From positions 62,001 through 126,000 of the forward strand of contig NZ_JACXXO010000008.1 of the NCBI RefSeq assembly GCF_017980685.1: DNA of 64,000 nucleotides, in the 5' to 3' direction. Shown here one piece after another: positions 17,240 to 27,389 of this stretch (position 1 is its first letter; each line of letters starts with the position of its first letter). Under the pieces are notes generated by a model that worked only from the letters and a program-made list of their open reading frames with translations, searched no databases and was not told the DNA's origin. The stretch comes from Pseudomonas iridis. GTDB taxonomy: Bacteria > Pseudomonadota > Gammaproteobacteria > Pseudomonadales > Pseudomonadaceae. The position numbers and the translations under genes are program-made.

Positions 17240-19117
17240 TCAGCGATTGCGAGTCAGCAAGGCCGGTTTTTCGCCACGTGGGCGGCTTGGCAGTTGATCG
17301 AGCTGCTCAGGTGTCGGGAAGCGGTCGGCTTTCGATTCCTTGTGCATGATCTTCGGGCCATTGCTGCGCGGAGCCTGCACGGCTGGCTCGGTACGTGGTT
17401 GATCGTCACGGGCCGGGCGGCGGTTGCGCGAGGACGAGGAAGAGTCGTCGCGACGACCCGACTGACCGTCACGCGGTGCACCATTACGTGGACCGCTACG
17501 CTTGGCTGGCGGGGTGCCGGTGCTCGAGCCGTTGGTGTTGCGCGGAGCGTTCTGGCGACCCTGCGACTGACCGCCGCGTGGTGCGCCAGAACCTGCGCCC
17601 TGCGCCGGTGCGCCTGGACGACGACCGCGACCGCCGGCCGGGGCTGGCTTGGGCACGTAGTCAACGCGGTTACCGAAGTTATCCACGTCGTCGTCGAGGA
17701 ACTCGTCCGGAGCGCGATCAGCTGCAGCACGTGGCGGCTGGCTCGGACGCTGGTCACGGGCCGGGGTGCCTTCGCGAGGCTTCTGCTGACGGGCAGGACG
17801 CTCGCCGCGTTCGCCGGCTGGCTTTTCCTTGCTCTTTTCCTTGCCCTTGTCTTTACGACCGCCGCCACCGCCGCCGCCATTCGGACCGTCGCCACGCGGG
17901 CCACGAGGATTGCGCGGGTTGCGCACGTCCGGACGCTCACGCACTTCCGGTTTCTCGGCTTCAATGGTGCTCGAGTCGAAGCCCATCAGGTCGCCGTCGG
18001 CGATTTTCTGCTTGGTCATGCGCTCGATGCTTTTCAGCAGTTTTTCTTCGTCCGGTGCGACCAGCGAGATCGCCTCACCCGAACGACCGGCACGGCCAGT
18101 ACGGCCGATACGGTGCACGTAGTCTTCATCGACGTTCGGCAGTTCGAAGTTGACCACGTGTGGCAACTGGTCGATGTCCAGACCACGCGCGGCGATGTCG
18201 GTGGCAACCAGAATGCGTACGTCGCCAGCCTTGAAGTCGGCCAGGGCTTTGGTGCGAGCGTTCTGGCTCTTGTTGCCGTGAATCGCGACAGCCGGCAGAC
18301 CGTGCTTGTCGAGGTACTCGGCCAGACGGTTGGCGCCGTGCTTGGTGCGAGTGAACACCAGCACCTGTTCCCACGCGCCGGCGGTGATCAGGTGCGCCAG
18401 CAGCGCACGCTTGTGGCTGGCCGGTAGACGGAATACGCGCTGTTCGATGCGCTCGACCGTGGTGTTCGGCGGCGTGACTTCGATGCGTTCCGGGTTGTGC
18501 AACAGCTTGCCGGCAAGGTCGGTGATGTCTTTGGAGAACGTCGCCGAGAAAAGCAGGTTCTGACGCTTGGACGGCAGACGTGCGAGGACTTTCTTCACGT
18601 CGTGCACGAAGCCCATGTCGAGCATGCGGTCGGCTTCGTCGAGGACGAGGATTTCAACGTGGGACAGATCGACGCTGCCCTGGCCGCACAGGTCGAGCAA
18701 ACGACCCGGGCACGCCACCAGCACGTCGACACCACGGGCCATGGCCTGAACCTGCGGGTTCGTGCCGACGCCGCCGAAGATGCAGGCGCTGACGAATTTC
18801 AGGTCACGGGCGTAGATCTTGAAGCTCTCGTGAACCTGGGCCGCGAGTTCGCGGGTCGGGGTCAGGACCAGTACGCGCGGTTGGCGCGGGCCATGACGCT
18901 GGGATTTGTCCGGGTGACCGTTGGGGAACAACCGCTCCAGGATCGGAAGGGCGAAACCGCCGGTTTTACCAGTACCTGTCTGCGCCGCAACCATCAGGTC
19001 GCGACCTTGCAACACGGCGGGAATGGCCCGCTGTTGCACCGGAGTAGGCTCGGTATAGCCCGCATCTTCGATGGCACGGACTAAAGCCTCGGAGAGACCG
19101 AGGGAAGCAAAGGACAT
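17240..19117 (-). CDS. rhlE: DEAD-box RNA helicase RhlE
   Basis: A 625-residue ATP-dependent RNA helicase. Motifs in order: Q-motif region [14 protein letters not shown], Walker [35 protein letters not shown] (DEAD), LFSATF (SAT), and [12 protein letters not shown] in domain 2. From ~residue 375 a long basic tail rich in Gly, Arg, Pro and Ser follows, typical of Pseudomonas RhlE and likely binding RNA. ATG at 19117 gives [13 protein letters not shown] with AGGA upstream. The open frame runs further upstream but without family similarity. Confidence 0.93.
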   Translation of the reverse strand: MSFASLGLSEALVRAIEDAGYTEPTPVQQRAIPAVLQGRDLMVAAQTGTGKTGGFALPILERLFPNGHPDKSQRHGPRQPRVLVLTPTRELAAQVHESFKIYARDLKFVSACIFGGVGTNPQVQAMARGVDVLVACPGRLLDLCGQGSVDLSHVEILVLDEADRMLDMGFVHDVKKVLARLPSKRQNLLFSATFSKDITDLAGKLLHNPERIEVTPPNTTVERIEQRVFRLPASHKRALLAHLITAGAWEQVLVFTRTKHGANRLAEYLDKHGLPAVAIHGNKSQNARTKALADFKAGDVRILVATDIAARGLDIDQLPHVVNFELPNVDEDYVHRIGRTGRAGRSGEAISLVAPDEEKLLKSIERMTKQKIADGDLMGFDSSTIEAEKPEVRERPDVRNPRNPRGPRGDGPNGGGGGGGRKDKGKEKSKEKPAGERGERPARQQKPREGTPARDQRPSQPPRAAADRAPDEFLDDDVDNFGNRVDYVPKPAPAGGRGRRPGAPAQGAGSGAPRGGQSQGRQNAPRNTNGSSTGTPPAKRSGPRNGAPRDGQSGRRDDSSSSSRNRRPARDDQPRTEPAVQAPRSNGPKIMHKESKADRFPTPEQLDQLPSRPRGEKPALLTRNR

Positions 19118-19338
19118 GAGTAATCCTGTTTTAGTTAGGGCTTGGCCCAATGGGAATCTTGCCTGGCGCGAATCACGTTTAAGAGGACGCAATCCCGTCC
19201 GGTCCTGCTGCGGTTCCAAAGACACGTCTGGAGTGCTCGCGCTGGCTGAAAGCTGCGCTGTAGCGGGTCGAGAGGCCTGTTAAGGTTCCGGGCGTCCGGG
19301 CGTGAGCCTGGCGGGAACGCCGGAGTATAACAGAGCAA

Positions 19339-20151
19339 TCACTGCGCGCCGCTTTCCTGCTGCTCAACGGTTTCGCTGTTCGCCGACGCACTACTCAATG
19401 GCGCCGTCTGGCCAGGGGCTGCGCCATAGCGTGCGCTCAGCTCGGCGTAGGCCGGTTCGCGCTTGAAGCGCTTGAGTTCGGCGCCGAAGCGCTGGACCAG
19501 CAAATCCATCCCGGCATTGCGCCGAACTGCAAGAAACTGGCTCTGGCGGCTAATAACCGTGGGGTTTTCGCTGATCAGATCGCGAATATTCAACTCATCG
19601 AGCAAATGCTGGCCGACACGGCGATCAGTGATCAACAAATCGATGCGTCCGCGCACCAGTTTGCCGAAGTTGGCTTCGTGGGTCGGCGCGGGCTCGCGGG
19701 TAAACAGGGTCGATTCGCTGAAGTCGGGGCTGTACAGATAACCGGGGGAAGTGCCGATGGTCAGGCCTTTGAGCTCGTCGAGCCTGGTGAACGGGTGGGG
19801 GCGGTCGTTGGCGTAGAACATCACGAACTCGACATCCGACAGCGGCTCGCTGGGGTAGAGCAGGGTGGCGTCGCGCTCGTCACTGTGAAAAATATCCAGC
19901 GCGCCGTCGGCCTGGCCTGTTTCCAGCATCGACAGGCAGCGTTTCCACGGCAGGAACTGCCATTCGACTTCAATGCCCAGGCGCTTGAACACAATAGCGG
20001 TGGTTTCGTAGTCCAGTCCGAGGTTTTTACCGTTCTCTTCATAGACGTAAGGGGCCCACGGCTCGGTGACAATACGCAGCTTCTCGCCCCGAGCGGCGAA
20101 GCTTAGGCAAGCAAAAACCAGCACGGCGAATAACTGCGTGATCAAAGGCAT
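19339..20151 (-). CDS. Orphan periplasmic solute-binding protein (SBP family 3)
   Basis: A 270-residue protein with a signal peptide (LFAVLVFACLSFAARG) and the amino-acid-binding-protein fold: EKLRIVTEPWAPYVYEENGK, DYETTAIVFKRLGIEVEW, LETGQADGALDIFHSDERD, LKGLTIGTSPGYLYSPDF. No ABC permease or ATPase gene is adjacent, so it is either an orphan transport component or a sensor-type binding protein. It ends in a Ser/Ala/Gln-rich tail. A second protein of the same kind is at 50448-51185. Ligand not predictable. Confidence 0.85.
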   Translation of the reverse strand: MPLITQLFAVLVFACLSFAARGEKLRIVTEPWAPYVYEENGKNLGLDYETTAIVFKRLGIEVEWQFLPWKRCLSMLETGQADGALDIFHSDERDATLLYPSEPLSDVEFVMFYANDRPHPFTRLDELKGLTIGTSPGYLYSPDFSESTLFTREPAPTHEANFGKLVRGRIDLLITDRRVGQHLLDELNIRDLISENPTVISRQSQFLAVRRNAGMDLLVQRFGAELKRFKREPAYAELSARYGAAPGQTAPLSSASANSETVEQQESGAQ

Positions 20152-20251
20152 GGCTTGAGATTACGACGAGAAACCATAAAGAGCCAGAAACTACCTGTAC
20201 AAGCTCTGCCTCGGGCCTTTAAAAGCAAAAAATCGCAGCACCGACAACCCT

Positions 20252-20286
20252 TGTAGGAGCTGCCGCAGGCTGCGATCTTTTGATCT
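20252..20286. repeat. Solitary REP arm (GTAGGAGCTGCCG family)
   Basis: One arm, GTAGGAGCTGCCGCAGGCTG followed by CGATCTTTTGATC, without an inverted partner. A possible degenerate AATCGCAGC lies 20 nt to the left. Confidence 0.8.
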
Positions 20287-20320
20287 GGCTTGTAGCTTTC
20301 AGCTTGAAGCTTGTAGCTGC
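20287..20320. repeat. AGCTTGAAGCTTGTAGCTG repeat, copy 1
   Basis: A run built from GCTTGTAGCT, CAGCTTGAAGCT and TGTAGCTGC, immediately after the metF stop. Related sequence flanks the other side of metF (21179-21355) and lies between betA and betB (62913-63023). Confidence 0.7.
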
Positions 20321-20321
20321 T

Positions 20322-21167
20322 TCAACGCGGCAACTTCAGGTTATTCCAGATCGCCAGACTAGGTTCAGCCTGGTTCATGGAATAGAAGTGCAGCCCCGGT
20401 GCGCCGCCCTGCAACAGGCGTTCGCACATCTCGCTGACGACTTGCTCACCAAAGCGCTGAATGCTTTGAGTGTCATCGCCATAGGCTTCCAGCTGCTTGC
20501 GAATCCAGCGCGGGATTTCCGCACCGCAGGCGTCGGAGAAGCGCGCGAGTTTGCTGTAGTTGGTGATCGGCATGATCCCCGGCACTACCGGAATATCCAC
20601 GCCCAGCGCCTGCAAACGGTCGACGAAGTAGAAGTAGCTGTCGGCGTTGAAGAAGTACTGGGTGATCGCGCTGTCGGCGCCGGCGCGAGCCTTGCGCACG
20701 AAGTTGGCGAGATCGTCTTCGTAATTGCGCGCTTGCGGATGCATCTCCGGGTAAGCGGCGACTTCGATGTGGAAATGGTCGCCGGTTTCTTCACGAATGA
20801 ATTCAACCAGTTCATTGGCGTGACGCAGCTCACCGCTGGTCATGCCCATGCCGGACGGCAAGTCGCCACGCAGGGCAACAATGCGCTTGATGCCGGCAGC
20901 CTTGTACTCGTTCAGCAGGCCGCGCAAGTCGTCCTTGCTGTCGCCGACGCACGACAGGTGCGGTGCGGCCGGTACTTTGACTTCGCTTTCCAGCTGCAAA
21001 ACGGTGTTGAGGGTGCGATCACGCGTCGAACCACCAGCGCCATAGGTGCAGGAGAAGAAATCGGGATTGTACGTTGCCAAATGACGGGCAACGTTGAGCA
21101 GCTTTTCATGCCCAGCATCGGTCTTGGTCGGGAAGAACTCGAAGCTGTAGCGACGGTCTTGGGACAT
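20322..21167 (-). CDS. metF: 5,10-Methylenetetrahydrofolate reductase
   Basis: MetF reduces methylene-THF to methyl-THF with FAD, supplying the methyl group for methionine synthesis. The 281-residue protein has the family opening RYSFEFFPTKTDAGHEKLL, the stretch DFFSCTYGAGGSTRDRT, and IVALRGDLPSGMG with EIAAYPE-like EVAAYPEMHPQA. It lies after ahcY on the same strand, separated by a repeat-rich 190 bp. In Pseudomonas ahcY-metF is the usual order, and the SAH riboswitch before ahcY probably controls both. Confidence 0.96.
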   Translation of the reverse strand: MSQDRRYSFEFFPTKTDAGHEKLLNVARHLATYNPDFFSCTYGAGGSTRDRTLNTVLQLESEVKVPAAPHLSCVGDSKDDLRGLLNEYKAAGIKRIVALRGDLPSGMGMTSGELRHANELVEFIREETGDHFHIEVAAYPEMHPQARNYEDDLANFVRKARAGADSAITQYFFNADSYFYFVDRLQALGVDIPVVPGIMPITNYSKLARFSDACGAEIPRWIRKQLEAYGDDTQSIQRFGEQVVSEMCERLLQGGAPGLHFYSMNQAEPSLAIWNNLKLPR

Positions 21168-21178
21168 GGAGGAAACCT

Positions 21179-21355
21179 CCAGCTACAAGCGGCAAGCTTC
21201 AAGTTGCAAGAGAAGCGGAGGTGCGCTGGTCTCTTGTGCCTGAAGCTTGCGGCTTGAAACTGTTTTGAAATAGGGGCAGAGCCTCGGGCTTCGCACGGCA
21301 AGTCCGGCTTTTGACCTTACTTGCCGCTTGAAGCTTAAGGCTCGCAGCTGCTCTA
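21179..21355. repeat. AGCTTGAAGCTTG-type repeat cluster between ahcY and metF
   Basis: Multiple short direct and inverted units (AGCTACAAGCGGCAAGCTTC, GAAGCTTGCGGCTTGAA, CTTGCCGCTTGAAGCTTAAG) fill the gap between ahcY and metF. They can form a large hairpin. If the genes are co-transcribed this would be a structured intercistronic segment. Confidence 0.7.
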
Positions 21356-21358
21356 AAC

Positions 21359-22936
<1,578 letters not shown>

Positions 22937-22940
22937 GGCG

Positions 22941-22969
22941 ATTATAGCCGTCTAGACTGATCTTCCAAA
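22941..22969 (-). promoter_or_regulatory. Candidate sigma-70 promoter of ahcY
   Basis: On the minus strand TTTGGA (22969-22964) and TATAAT (22946-22941) are separated by 17 bp. The -10 is a perfect consensus and the -35 partial. The start would fall near 22934, giving a leader of about 165 nt that contains the whole SAH riboswitch. Confidence 0.7.
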
Positions 22970-23087
22970 GGCTTTCTGTCGGCCAAATGAAGATCACCAA
23001 TCACGACCATAGTAGAAGGCTCATGGAGCATGACCGCTCGGTCTGCCAAGATACCGCCCATCTTTCGGCAAACGCTCAGGAGTGAAC

Positions 23088-23492
23088 ATGAATTTCCACA
23101 CCCGCAAATGGGTAAAACCCGAAGACCTCAACCCCAACGGCACCCTGTTCGGCGGCAGTTTGCTGCGCTGGATCGACGAGGAAGCAGCGATCTACGCCAT
23201 CGTCCAGTTGGGCAATCAGCGCGTGGTCACCAAGTACATTTCCGAAATCAACTTCGTCAGCGCCTCGCGCCAGGGCGACATCATCGAACTGGGCATCACT
23301 GCCACCGAGTTCGGCCGCACCTCGATCACCCTGACCTGCGAAGTACGCAACAAGATCACCCGCAAGAGCATTCTGACTGTCGAGAAGATGGTTTTCGTCA
23401 ACCTCGGTGAAGACGGCCTGCCGGCACCGCACGGGCGGACCGAGATCAGATATGTGAAAGACCAGTTCAAGGATGACGAGGCCGTCCAATAA
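23088..23492 (+). CDS. Acyl-CoA thioesterase, hotdog fold (YciA/BFIT-like)
   Basis: A 134-residue single hotdog domain: NPNGTLFGGSLLRWIDEEAA holds the conserved Asn, Gly and Asp/Glu of the acyl-CoA thioesterase active site, followed by VSASRQGDIIELG. Such enzymes hydrolyse acyl-CoA to free acid and CoA in the cytoplasm; chain-length preference is not readable. The ATG at 23088 has AGGAG five bases before it; a GTG at 23082 is in frame but would overlap that site. Confidence 0.9.
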   Translation: MNFHTRKWVKPEDLNPNGTLFGGSLLRWIDEEAAIYAIVQLGNQRVVTKYISEINFVSASRQGDIIELGITATEFGRTSITLTCEVRNKITRKSILTVEKMVFVNLGEDGLPAPHGRTEIRYVKDQFKDDEAVQ

Positions 23493-23530
23493 GATTGGCG
23501 GCGCAAACTTCGCAAGCATAAGCTGACCCT

Positions 23531-23614
23531 GTAGGAGCTGCCGAAGGCTGCGATCTTTTGATCTTGCTTCTGAAAAATCAAAATCAAAAGATCGCAGCCT
23601 TCGGCAGCTCCTAC
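23531..23614. repeat. REP pair (GTAGGAGCTGCCG family)
   Basis: Nearly perfect inverted arms, GTAGGAGCTGCCGAAGGCTG and its reverse complement, with GATCTTTTGATC/ATCAAAAGATC inside. It lies behind the thioesterase gene. Confidence 0.92.
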
Positions 23615-23713
23615 ATTTTCTGCGTACGCCCAAAGATTTGCTCGGCGCCTACAGAACGTATTTCATGGTGCGAATGTCGTAGGTAAACGACACCCCCCAC
23701 CGGTTCCCACGCC

Positions 23714-24595
23714 ATGACCACGCCCACCGACGGCAAGACCCCCGATCTCTCGGCCAAAGAGCAACACGAAGTCGAGAAAAGCCAGCCGCCCCGCGCGGCG
23801 GTTCTGCATGAAATCATCCGCTCTCAAGGCGATCAGGAACTTGAACGCAGCATCGCTGCGCTATGGTGGTCGGCGCTCGCCGCAGGGCTGACCATGGGCC
23901 TGTCGCTGATGGGCATGGGCCTGCTCACTTCGCGGTTGCCCGAGGGCGATGAATTCAAGGTGATCGCCAGTTTCGGCTACTGCGCAGGTTTCCTCGCGGT
24001 GATCCTCGCCCGCCAGCAACTGTTCACCGAAAACACCCTGACCGCCGTGCTGCCGGTCATGACCAAACCGACGCTGCTCAATTTCGGTCGGCTTATCCGC
24101 CTCTGGACGGTGGTGCTGGTCGGCAACCTGTGCGGCACGATTCTGGTGGCTTACGTGATGCTGGAGCTGCCGATTTTCGACGCCAAGACCGACCACGCCT
24201 TCCTCGAGATCGGCCGCAAGGTGATGGAACACAGCGCCAGCCAGATGTTCGCCAAAGGCATTGTCTCCGGCTGGATGATCGCGACCATGGTCTGGATGAT
24301 CCCGTCGATGGAGAGCGCGAAGATGTGGATCATCATCCTCATCACCTACTTCATGGCGCTCGGTGACTTCACTCACATCGTCGTCGGTTCGGCGGAGGTG
24401 TCCTATCTGGTGTTTGCTGGCGAGTTGCCGTGGAGCGATTTCTTGGCGGTGTTTGCCGGGCCGACGCTGGCCGGCAATATCATCGGCGGCAGTTTTATCT
24501 TCGCCCTGATCAGCCATGCGCAGATCCGCAGCGAAAGCGGGACGCCGAAACCTGATGGCCCTGAGAAGGATCATGCCGAGTCCAGGCCAGATTGA
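23714..24595 (+). CDS. Formate/nitrite transporter (FNT) family channel
   Basis: A 293-residue inner-membrane protein with six predicted helices after a ~50-residue charged N-terminus. It carries GLSLMGMGLL, GYCAGFLAVILARQQLFTENTL (the FNT signature around the first re-entrant loop) and LITYFMALGDFTHIVVGSAE. It resembles the YfdC subgroup rather than FocA or NirC, so the natural substrate is uncertain. No formate or nitrite enzyme is adjacent. The start has only a weak ribosome site. Confidence 0.88.
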   Translation: MTTPTDGKTPDLSAKEQHEVEKSQPPRAAVLHEIIRSQGDQELERSIAALWWSALAAGLTMGLSLMGMGLLTSRLPEGDEFKVIASFGYCAGFLAVILARQQLFTENTLTAVLPVMTKPTLLNFGRLIRLWTVVLVGNLCGTILVAYVMLELPIFDAKTDHAFLEIGRKVMEHSASQMFAKGIVSGWMIATMVWMIPSMESAKMWIIILITYFMALGDFTHIVVGSAEVSYLVFAGELPWSDFLAVFAGPTLAGNIIGGSFIFALISHAQIRSESGTPKPDGPEKDHAESRPD

Positions 24596-24601
24596 ATCCC
24601 G

Positions 24602-25468
24602 TCAGGCTTGTGCCAGTGAAAGCACTTTGGACAAGGCGCCCATCATCTTGGGCCGGTCAGTCTGAACGTGGCTGGTCAGCGCAATCTCTCTGTCGTAGCG
24701 GTCGTTGCCAAGCGGGGTCACAACACACTTGTGGCCCCAGTGTTCGAAGCCGGACCAGTAAGGCACAAGGCTCACGCCCAGGCCTTCAGTCACGAGCATG
24801 GCAATGGTCTCCAGTGCATCCAGATCTACCAGCGGCGTCGGCAGCAATCCGTTGTCCGCCAGATAGTGCTCGGCATGCCTTCCGCCCCACGAGTCAGGAT
24901 CGTAGCGGATATACGGTTGGGTTTTCAGTTGAGCCGGGATGCTGTCCGAGGATTTTTCCTTCGACAGAAAAACCAGAGGTTCCTTGCGAAGCGATACCGC
25001 CTGCAGGGTTTTCGGCAATTCGAACGGTGGAACCACCAGAATGGCCGCGTCGATTTCCCCAGAGAGAAGCGACTGATACAACGCGCGCGATGTACCCGGC
25101 ACGATGACTGGCGTCAGCCCCGGCGCCAGCTCGGTCAGTGCGCGCAATGCGCCGGGAAGCAGACCGGTCAGCACAGTTGATATAGCGCCTATCCGTAACT
25201 GCCCCGTAAGCCCACCCTCGTCGGCATCTCCCGCCAACAATGCAATCTCGCGAACGATGCGTTTAGCCCTCGGCAATAAACCGAGACAGGCCTGGGTCGG
25301 CTTGGCTGCGTGCCCAACCCGCGATAGCAGTTCAAAGCCGAGTTGCCGTTCGAGCGCGAGAATTCGCTGACTGATCGCTGCTGCCGTCAAACCCTCCACG
25401 CGCGCGGCGTGCGCGATGGAGCCACATTCCACGACTGTAATGAGGCTTTTCAAATAACGCGTATCCAT
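24602..25468 (-). CDS. LysR-type regulator of the VOC/amidase module
   Basis: A 288-residue LysR regulator with N-terminal helix-turn-helix (LKSLITVVECGSIAHAARVE, AAISQRILALERQLG) and an effector domain from ~90. It is divergent from the VOC-protein gene at 25582 with a 113-bp gap, the usual geometry for a LysR regulator controlling its neighbour. Inducer unknown. Confidence 0.88.
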   Translation of the reverse strand: MDTRYLKSLITVVECGSIAHAARVEGLTAAAISQRILALERQLGFELLSRVGHAAKPTQACLGLLPRAKRIVREIALLAGDADEGGLTGQLRIGAISTVLTGLLPGALRALTELAPGLTPVIVPGTSRALYQSLLSGEIDAAILVVPPFELPKTLQAVSLRKEPLVFLSKEKSSDSIPAQLKTQPYIRYDPDSWGGRHAEHYLADNGLLPTPLVDLDALETIAMLVTEGLGVSLVPYWSGFEHWGHKCVVTPLGNDRYDREIALTSHVQTDRPKMMGALSKVLSLAQA

Positions 25469-25581
25469 AAGAAATTCTTTCGATAGCGAAAAAAATTACA
25501 TGCTATCTCTTTTGATGAAAACCGCACAGTCTTCAGCTCAGCCAGTCATTCTCACTTTCCGGCGACGTTCAGGAGCTACCG

Positions 25582-25995
25582 ATGCAGTCAATTTTTCATC
25601 TCGCTATTCACGTCCGCGATTTGCAGATTTCCCGCCAGTTCTACGGTGATCTGCTGGGATGTGAAGAAGGGCGCAGCACCGAGACCTGGGTTGACTTCAA
25701 TTTTTTCGGGCATCAATTGTCGTTGCATCTGGGCGAGCCGTTTGCGGTAACGAACACCGGAAAAGTAGGTGAGCACAACGTGCCGATGCCCCACCTTGGG
25801 GTGATATTGAAGATGTCGGACTGGGTTGCCTTGAAGGACCGTTTGATCGAAGGCCAAGTGAAATTCGTTCTTTCACCCACCATTCGTTTTCCAGGAGAGC
25901 CCGGCGAGCAAGCGACCATGTTCTTCCTGGACCCCGCCGGAAACCCTATCGAGATAAAAGGCTTCACTGATTTGCAATCGGTTTATGCAACTTGA
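25582..25995 (+). CDS. VOC-family (glyoxalase/bleomycin-resistance fold) protein
   Basis: A 137-residue vicinal-oxygen-chelate protein: FHLAIHVRDLQISRQFYGDL at the N-terminus with the first metal His, HQLSLHLGEP in the middle, and FFLDPAGNPIEIKGF at the end with the C-terminal Glu. The pattern fits a metal-dependent dioxygenase, isomerase or lyase; the substrate cannot be told. CAGGAG precedes the ATG. It sits between a divergent LysR gene and an amidase gene (58 bp downstream), probably one transcript. Confidence 0.85.
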   Translation: MQSIFHLAIHVRDLQISRQFYGDLLGCEEGRSTETWVDFNFFGHQLSLHLGEPFAVTNTGKVGEHNVPMPHLGVILKMSDWVALKDRLIEGQVKFVLSPTIRFPGEPGEQATMFFLDPAGNPIEIKGFTDLQSVYAT

Positions 25996-26053
25996 AACGT
26001 CCAAAAAACGCACCTCCCTCAAGTGATTTTCGAAGGGAAGTCCAAGGAGCGAT

Positions 26054-27337
26054 ATGCAAAATTTCAATCAAGCTGATGCCACCGCAATTTCTGAAATGGT
26101 TCGGGCGGATGCCGTGAGTGCAGAGGCAGTAGCCGAGCACTTTCTTGGCTGTGTCGAAGTGAGTGAGCGCAGCATAAATGCCTTCGTTTCGTTCGATCCG
26201 GACGCGGTGCGCAGTCAGGCGTGCCAATTGAAAAACGGTAACGCGAAAGGCCTCTTGGCAGGTGTGCCCGTGGGGATCAAAGACGTCTATGACACTGTCG
26301 ATCATCCCACCCGTTTTTACTCGCCGATCTATGAGCAAAACCGCCCCTCGCGTGACGCCCATGTCGTTGCGCTGCTGCGCCAGGCCGGGGCAGTCATCAT
26401 GGGCAAGACCCATACCACCGAATTCGCTTACATGCACACAGGTCCAACCCGCAATCCTCATGATCTTGCCAGAACCCCCGGCAGTTCGAGTGCCGGTTCG
26501 GCAGCGGGGATGGCTGCCGGTTTTTTCCCGCTCGCGTTGGGGACTCAGACGGCTGGCTCATTGATCAAACCGGCGGCGTATTGCGGGCTGTATGCCTTCA
26601 AGCCTTCCTATGGTCTGGTTTCTCTGGAGGGGGTCAAACCCCTGGCGCCGAGCTTCGACACGGTGGGTTGGTATGGGCGCTCGGTGCGTGATCTGGAGCT
26701 GATGGCTCAGGTTTTGATACCTGGTTTCCCGCAGAGTGCTCATGAACGCAATTTATGCTCGTTCGGCTTCTGTCGTACGGCGCGTTGGGATCAGGTAGAT
26801 GAAGATGTGGCCAGATCTCTGGAAGCTGCGGTTCAAGAGCTGCGCTCAGCCGGACATCAGGTGAGCGAGGTGTTGCTGCCTGAGGAGTTTGCGGCGGTAT
26901 TTGATGACCATCTGCTGATAAACGATTGCGAAGGCGCCCGATCACTGTCCAAAGAACTGCAAATGCATCCGGACAAACTCAGTGAAGAACTGTTAGCCAT
27001 GATCGAACGCGCCCGTTTGACGACTTGGGAGCAAGAGTCAGCGGCAAACAAGCGTCTGGCAAAGCTGGCCACCGTTTTGGAGTCGATATTCCAGCCTTTC
27101 GACGCCGTTCTGGGGGCGAGCTGTGGCATCGTCGCCCCGTTGGGTCTTGAAGCCACCGGACCTTCCGATTTCAGCAAGTTCTGGATGGCGTTTGGCTTGC
27201 CGCAAATCAACCTTCCGCTCGTGCGCAATGCCGGGGCGTTACCCGTTGGCCTGCAAATGATCGGAAGGTTTAGAGACGACAGCAATCTGTTGCGTGCTGC
27301 GGAGCAGGTGGATGCTGTGCTGCGGGCTGCCGGCTAA
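26054..27337 (+). CDS. Amidase-signature family hydrolase
   Basis: A 427-residue amidase-signature enzyme. The Ser-cisSer-Lys triad is visible with family spacing: Lys76 in VPVGIKDVYD, cis-Ser145 in TPGSSSAGSAAG and nucleophile Ser169 in GTQTAGSLIKPAAYCG. It would hydrolyse a carboxamide or similar bond in the cytoplasm. AAGGAG lies before the ATG. Together with the VOC protein it suggests a small catabolic pathway for an aromatic or heterocyclic amide, but this is conjecture. Confidence 0.9.
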   Translation: MQNFNQADATAISEMVRADAVSAEAVAEHFLGCVEVSERSINAFVSFDPDAVRSQACQLKNGNAKGLLAGVPVGIKDVYDTVDHPTRFYSPIYEQNRPSRDAHVVALLRQAGAVIMGKTHTTEFAYMHTGPTRNPHDLARTPGSSSAGSAAGMAAGFFPLALGTQTAGSLIKPAAYCGLYAFKPSYGLVSLEGVKPLAPSFDTVGWYGRSVRDLELMAQVLIPGFPQSAHERNLCSFGFCRTARWDQVDEDVARSLEAAVQELRSAGHQVSEVLLPEEFAAVFDDHLLINDCEGARSLSKELQMHPDKLSEELLAMIERARLTTWEQESAANKRLAKLATVLESIFQPFDAVLGASCGIVAPLGLEATGPSDFSKFWMAFGLPQINLPLVRNAGALPVGLQMIGRFRDDSNLLRAAEQVDAVLRAAG

Positions 27338-27389
27338 TTGAAGAGGCACCGTCGTGGAGGTGGCTCCAGGACGGCGTTCCCTTGATGCG

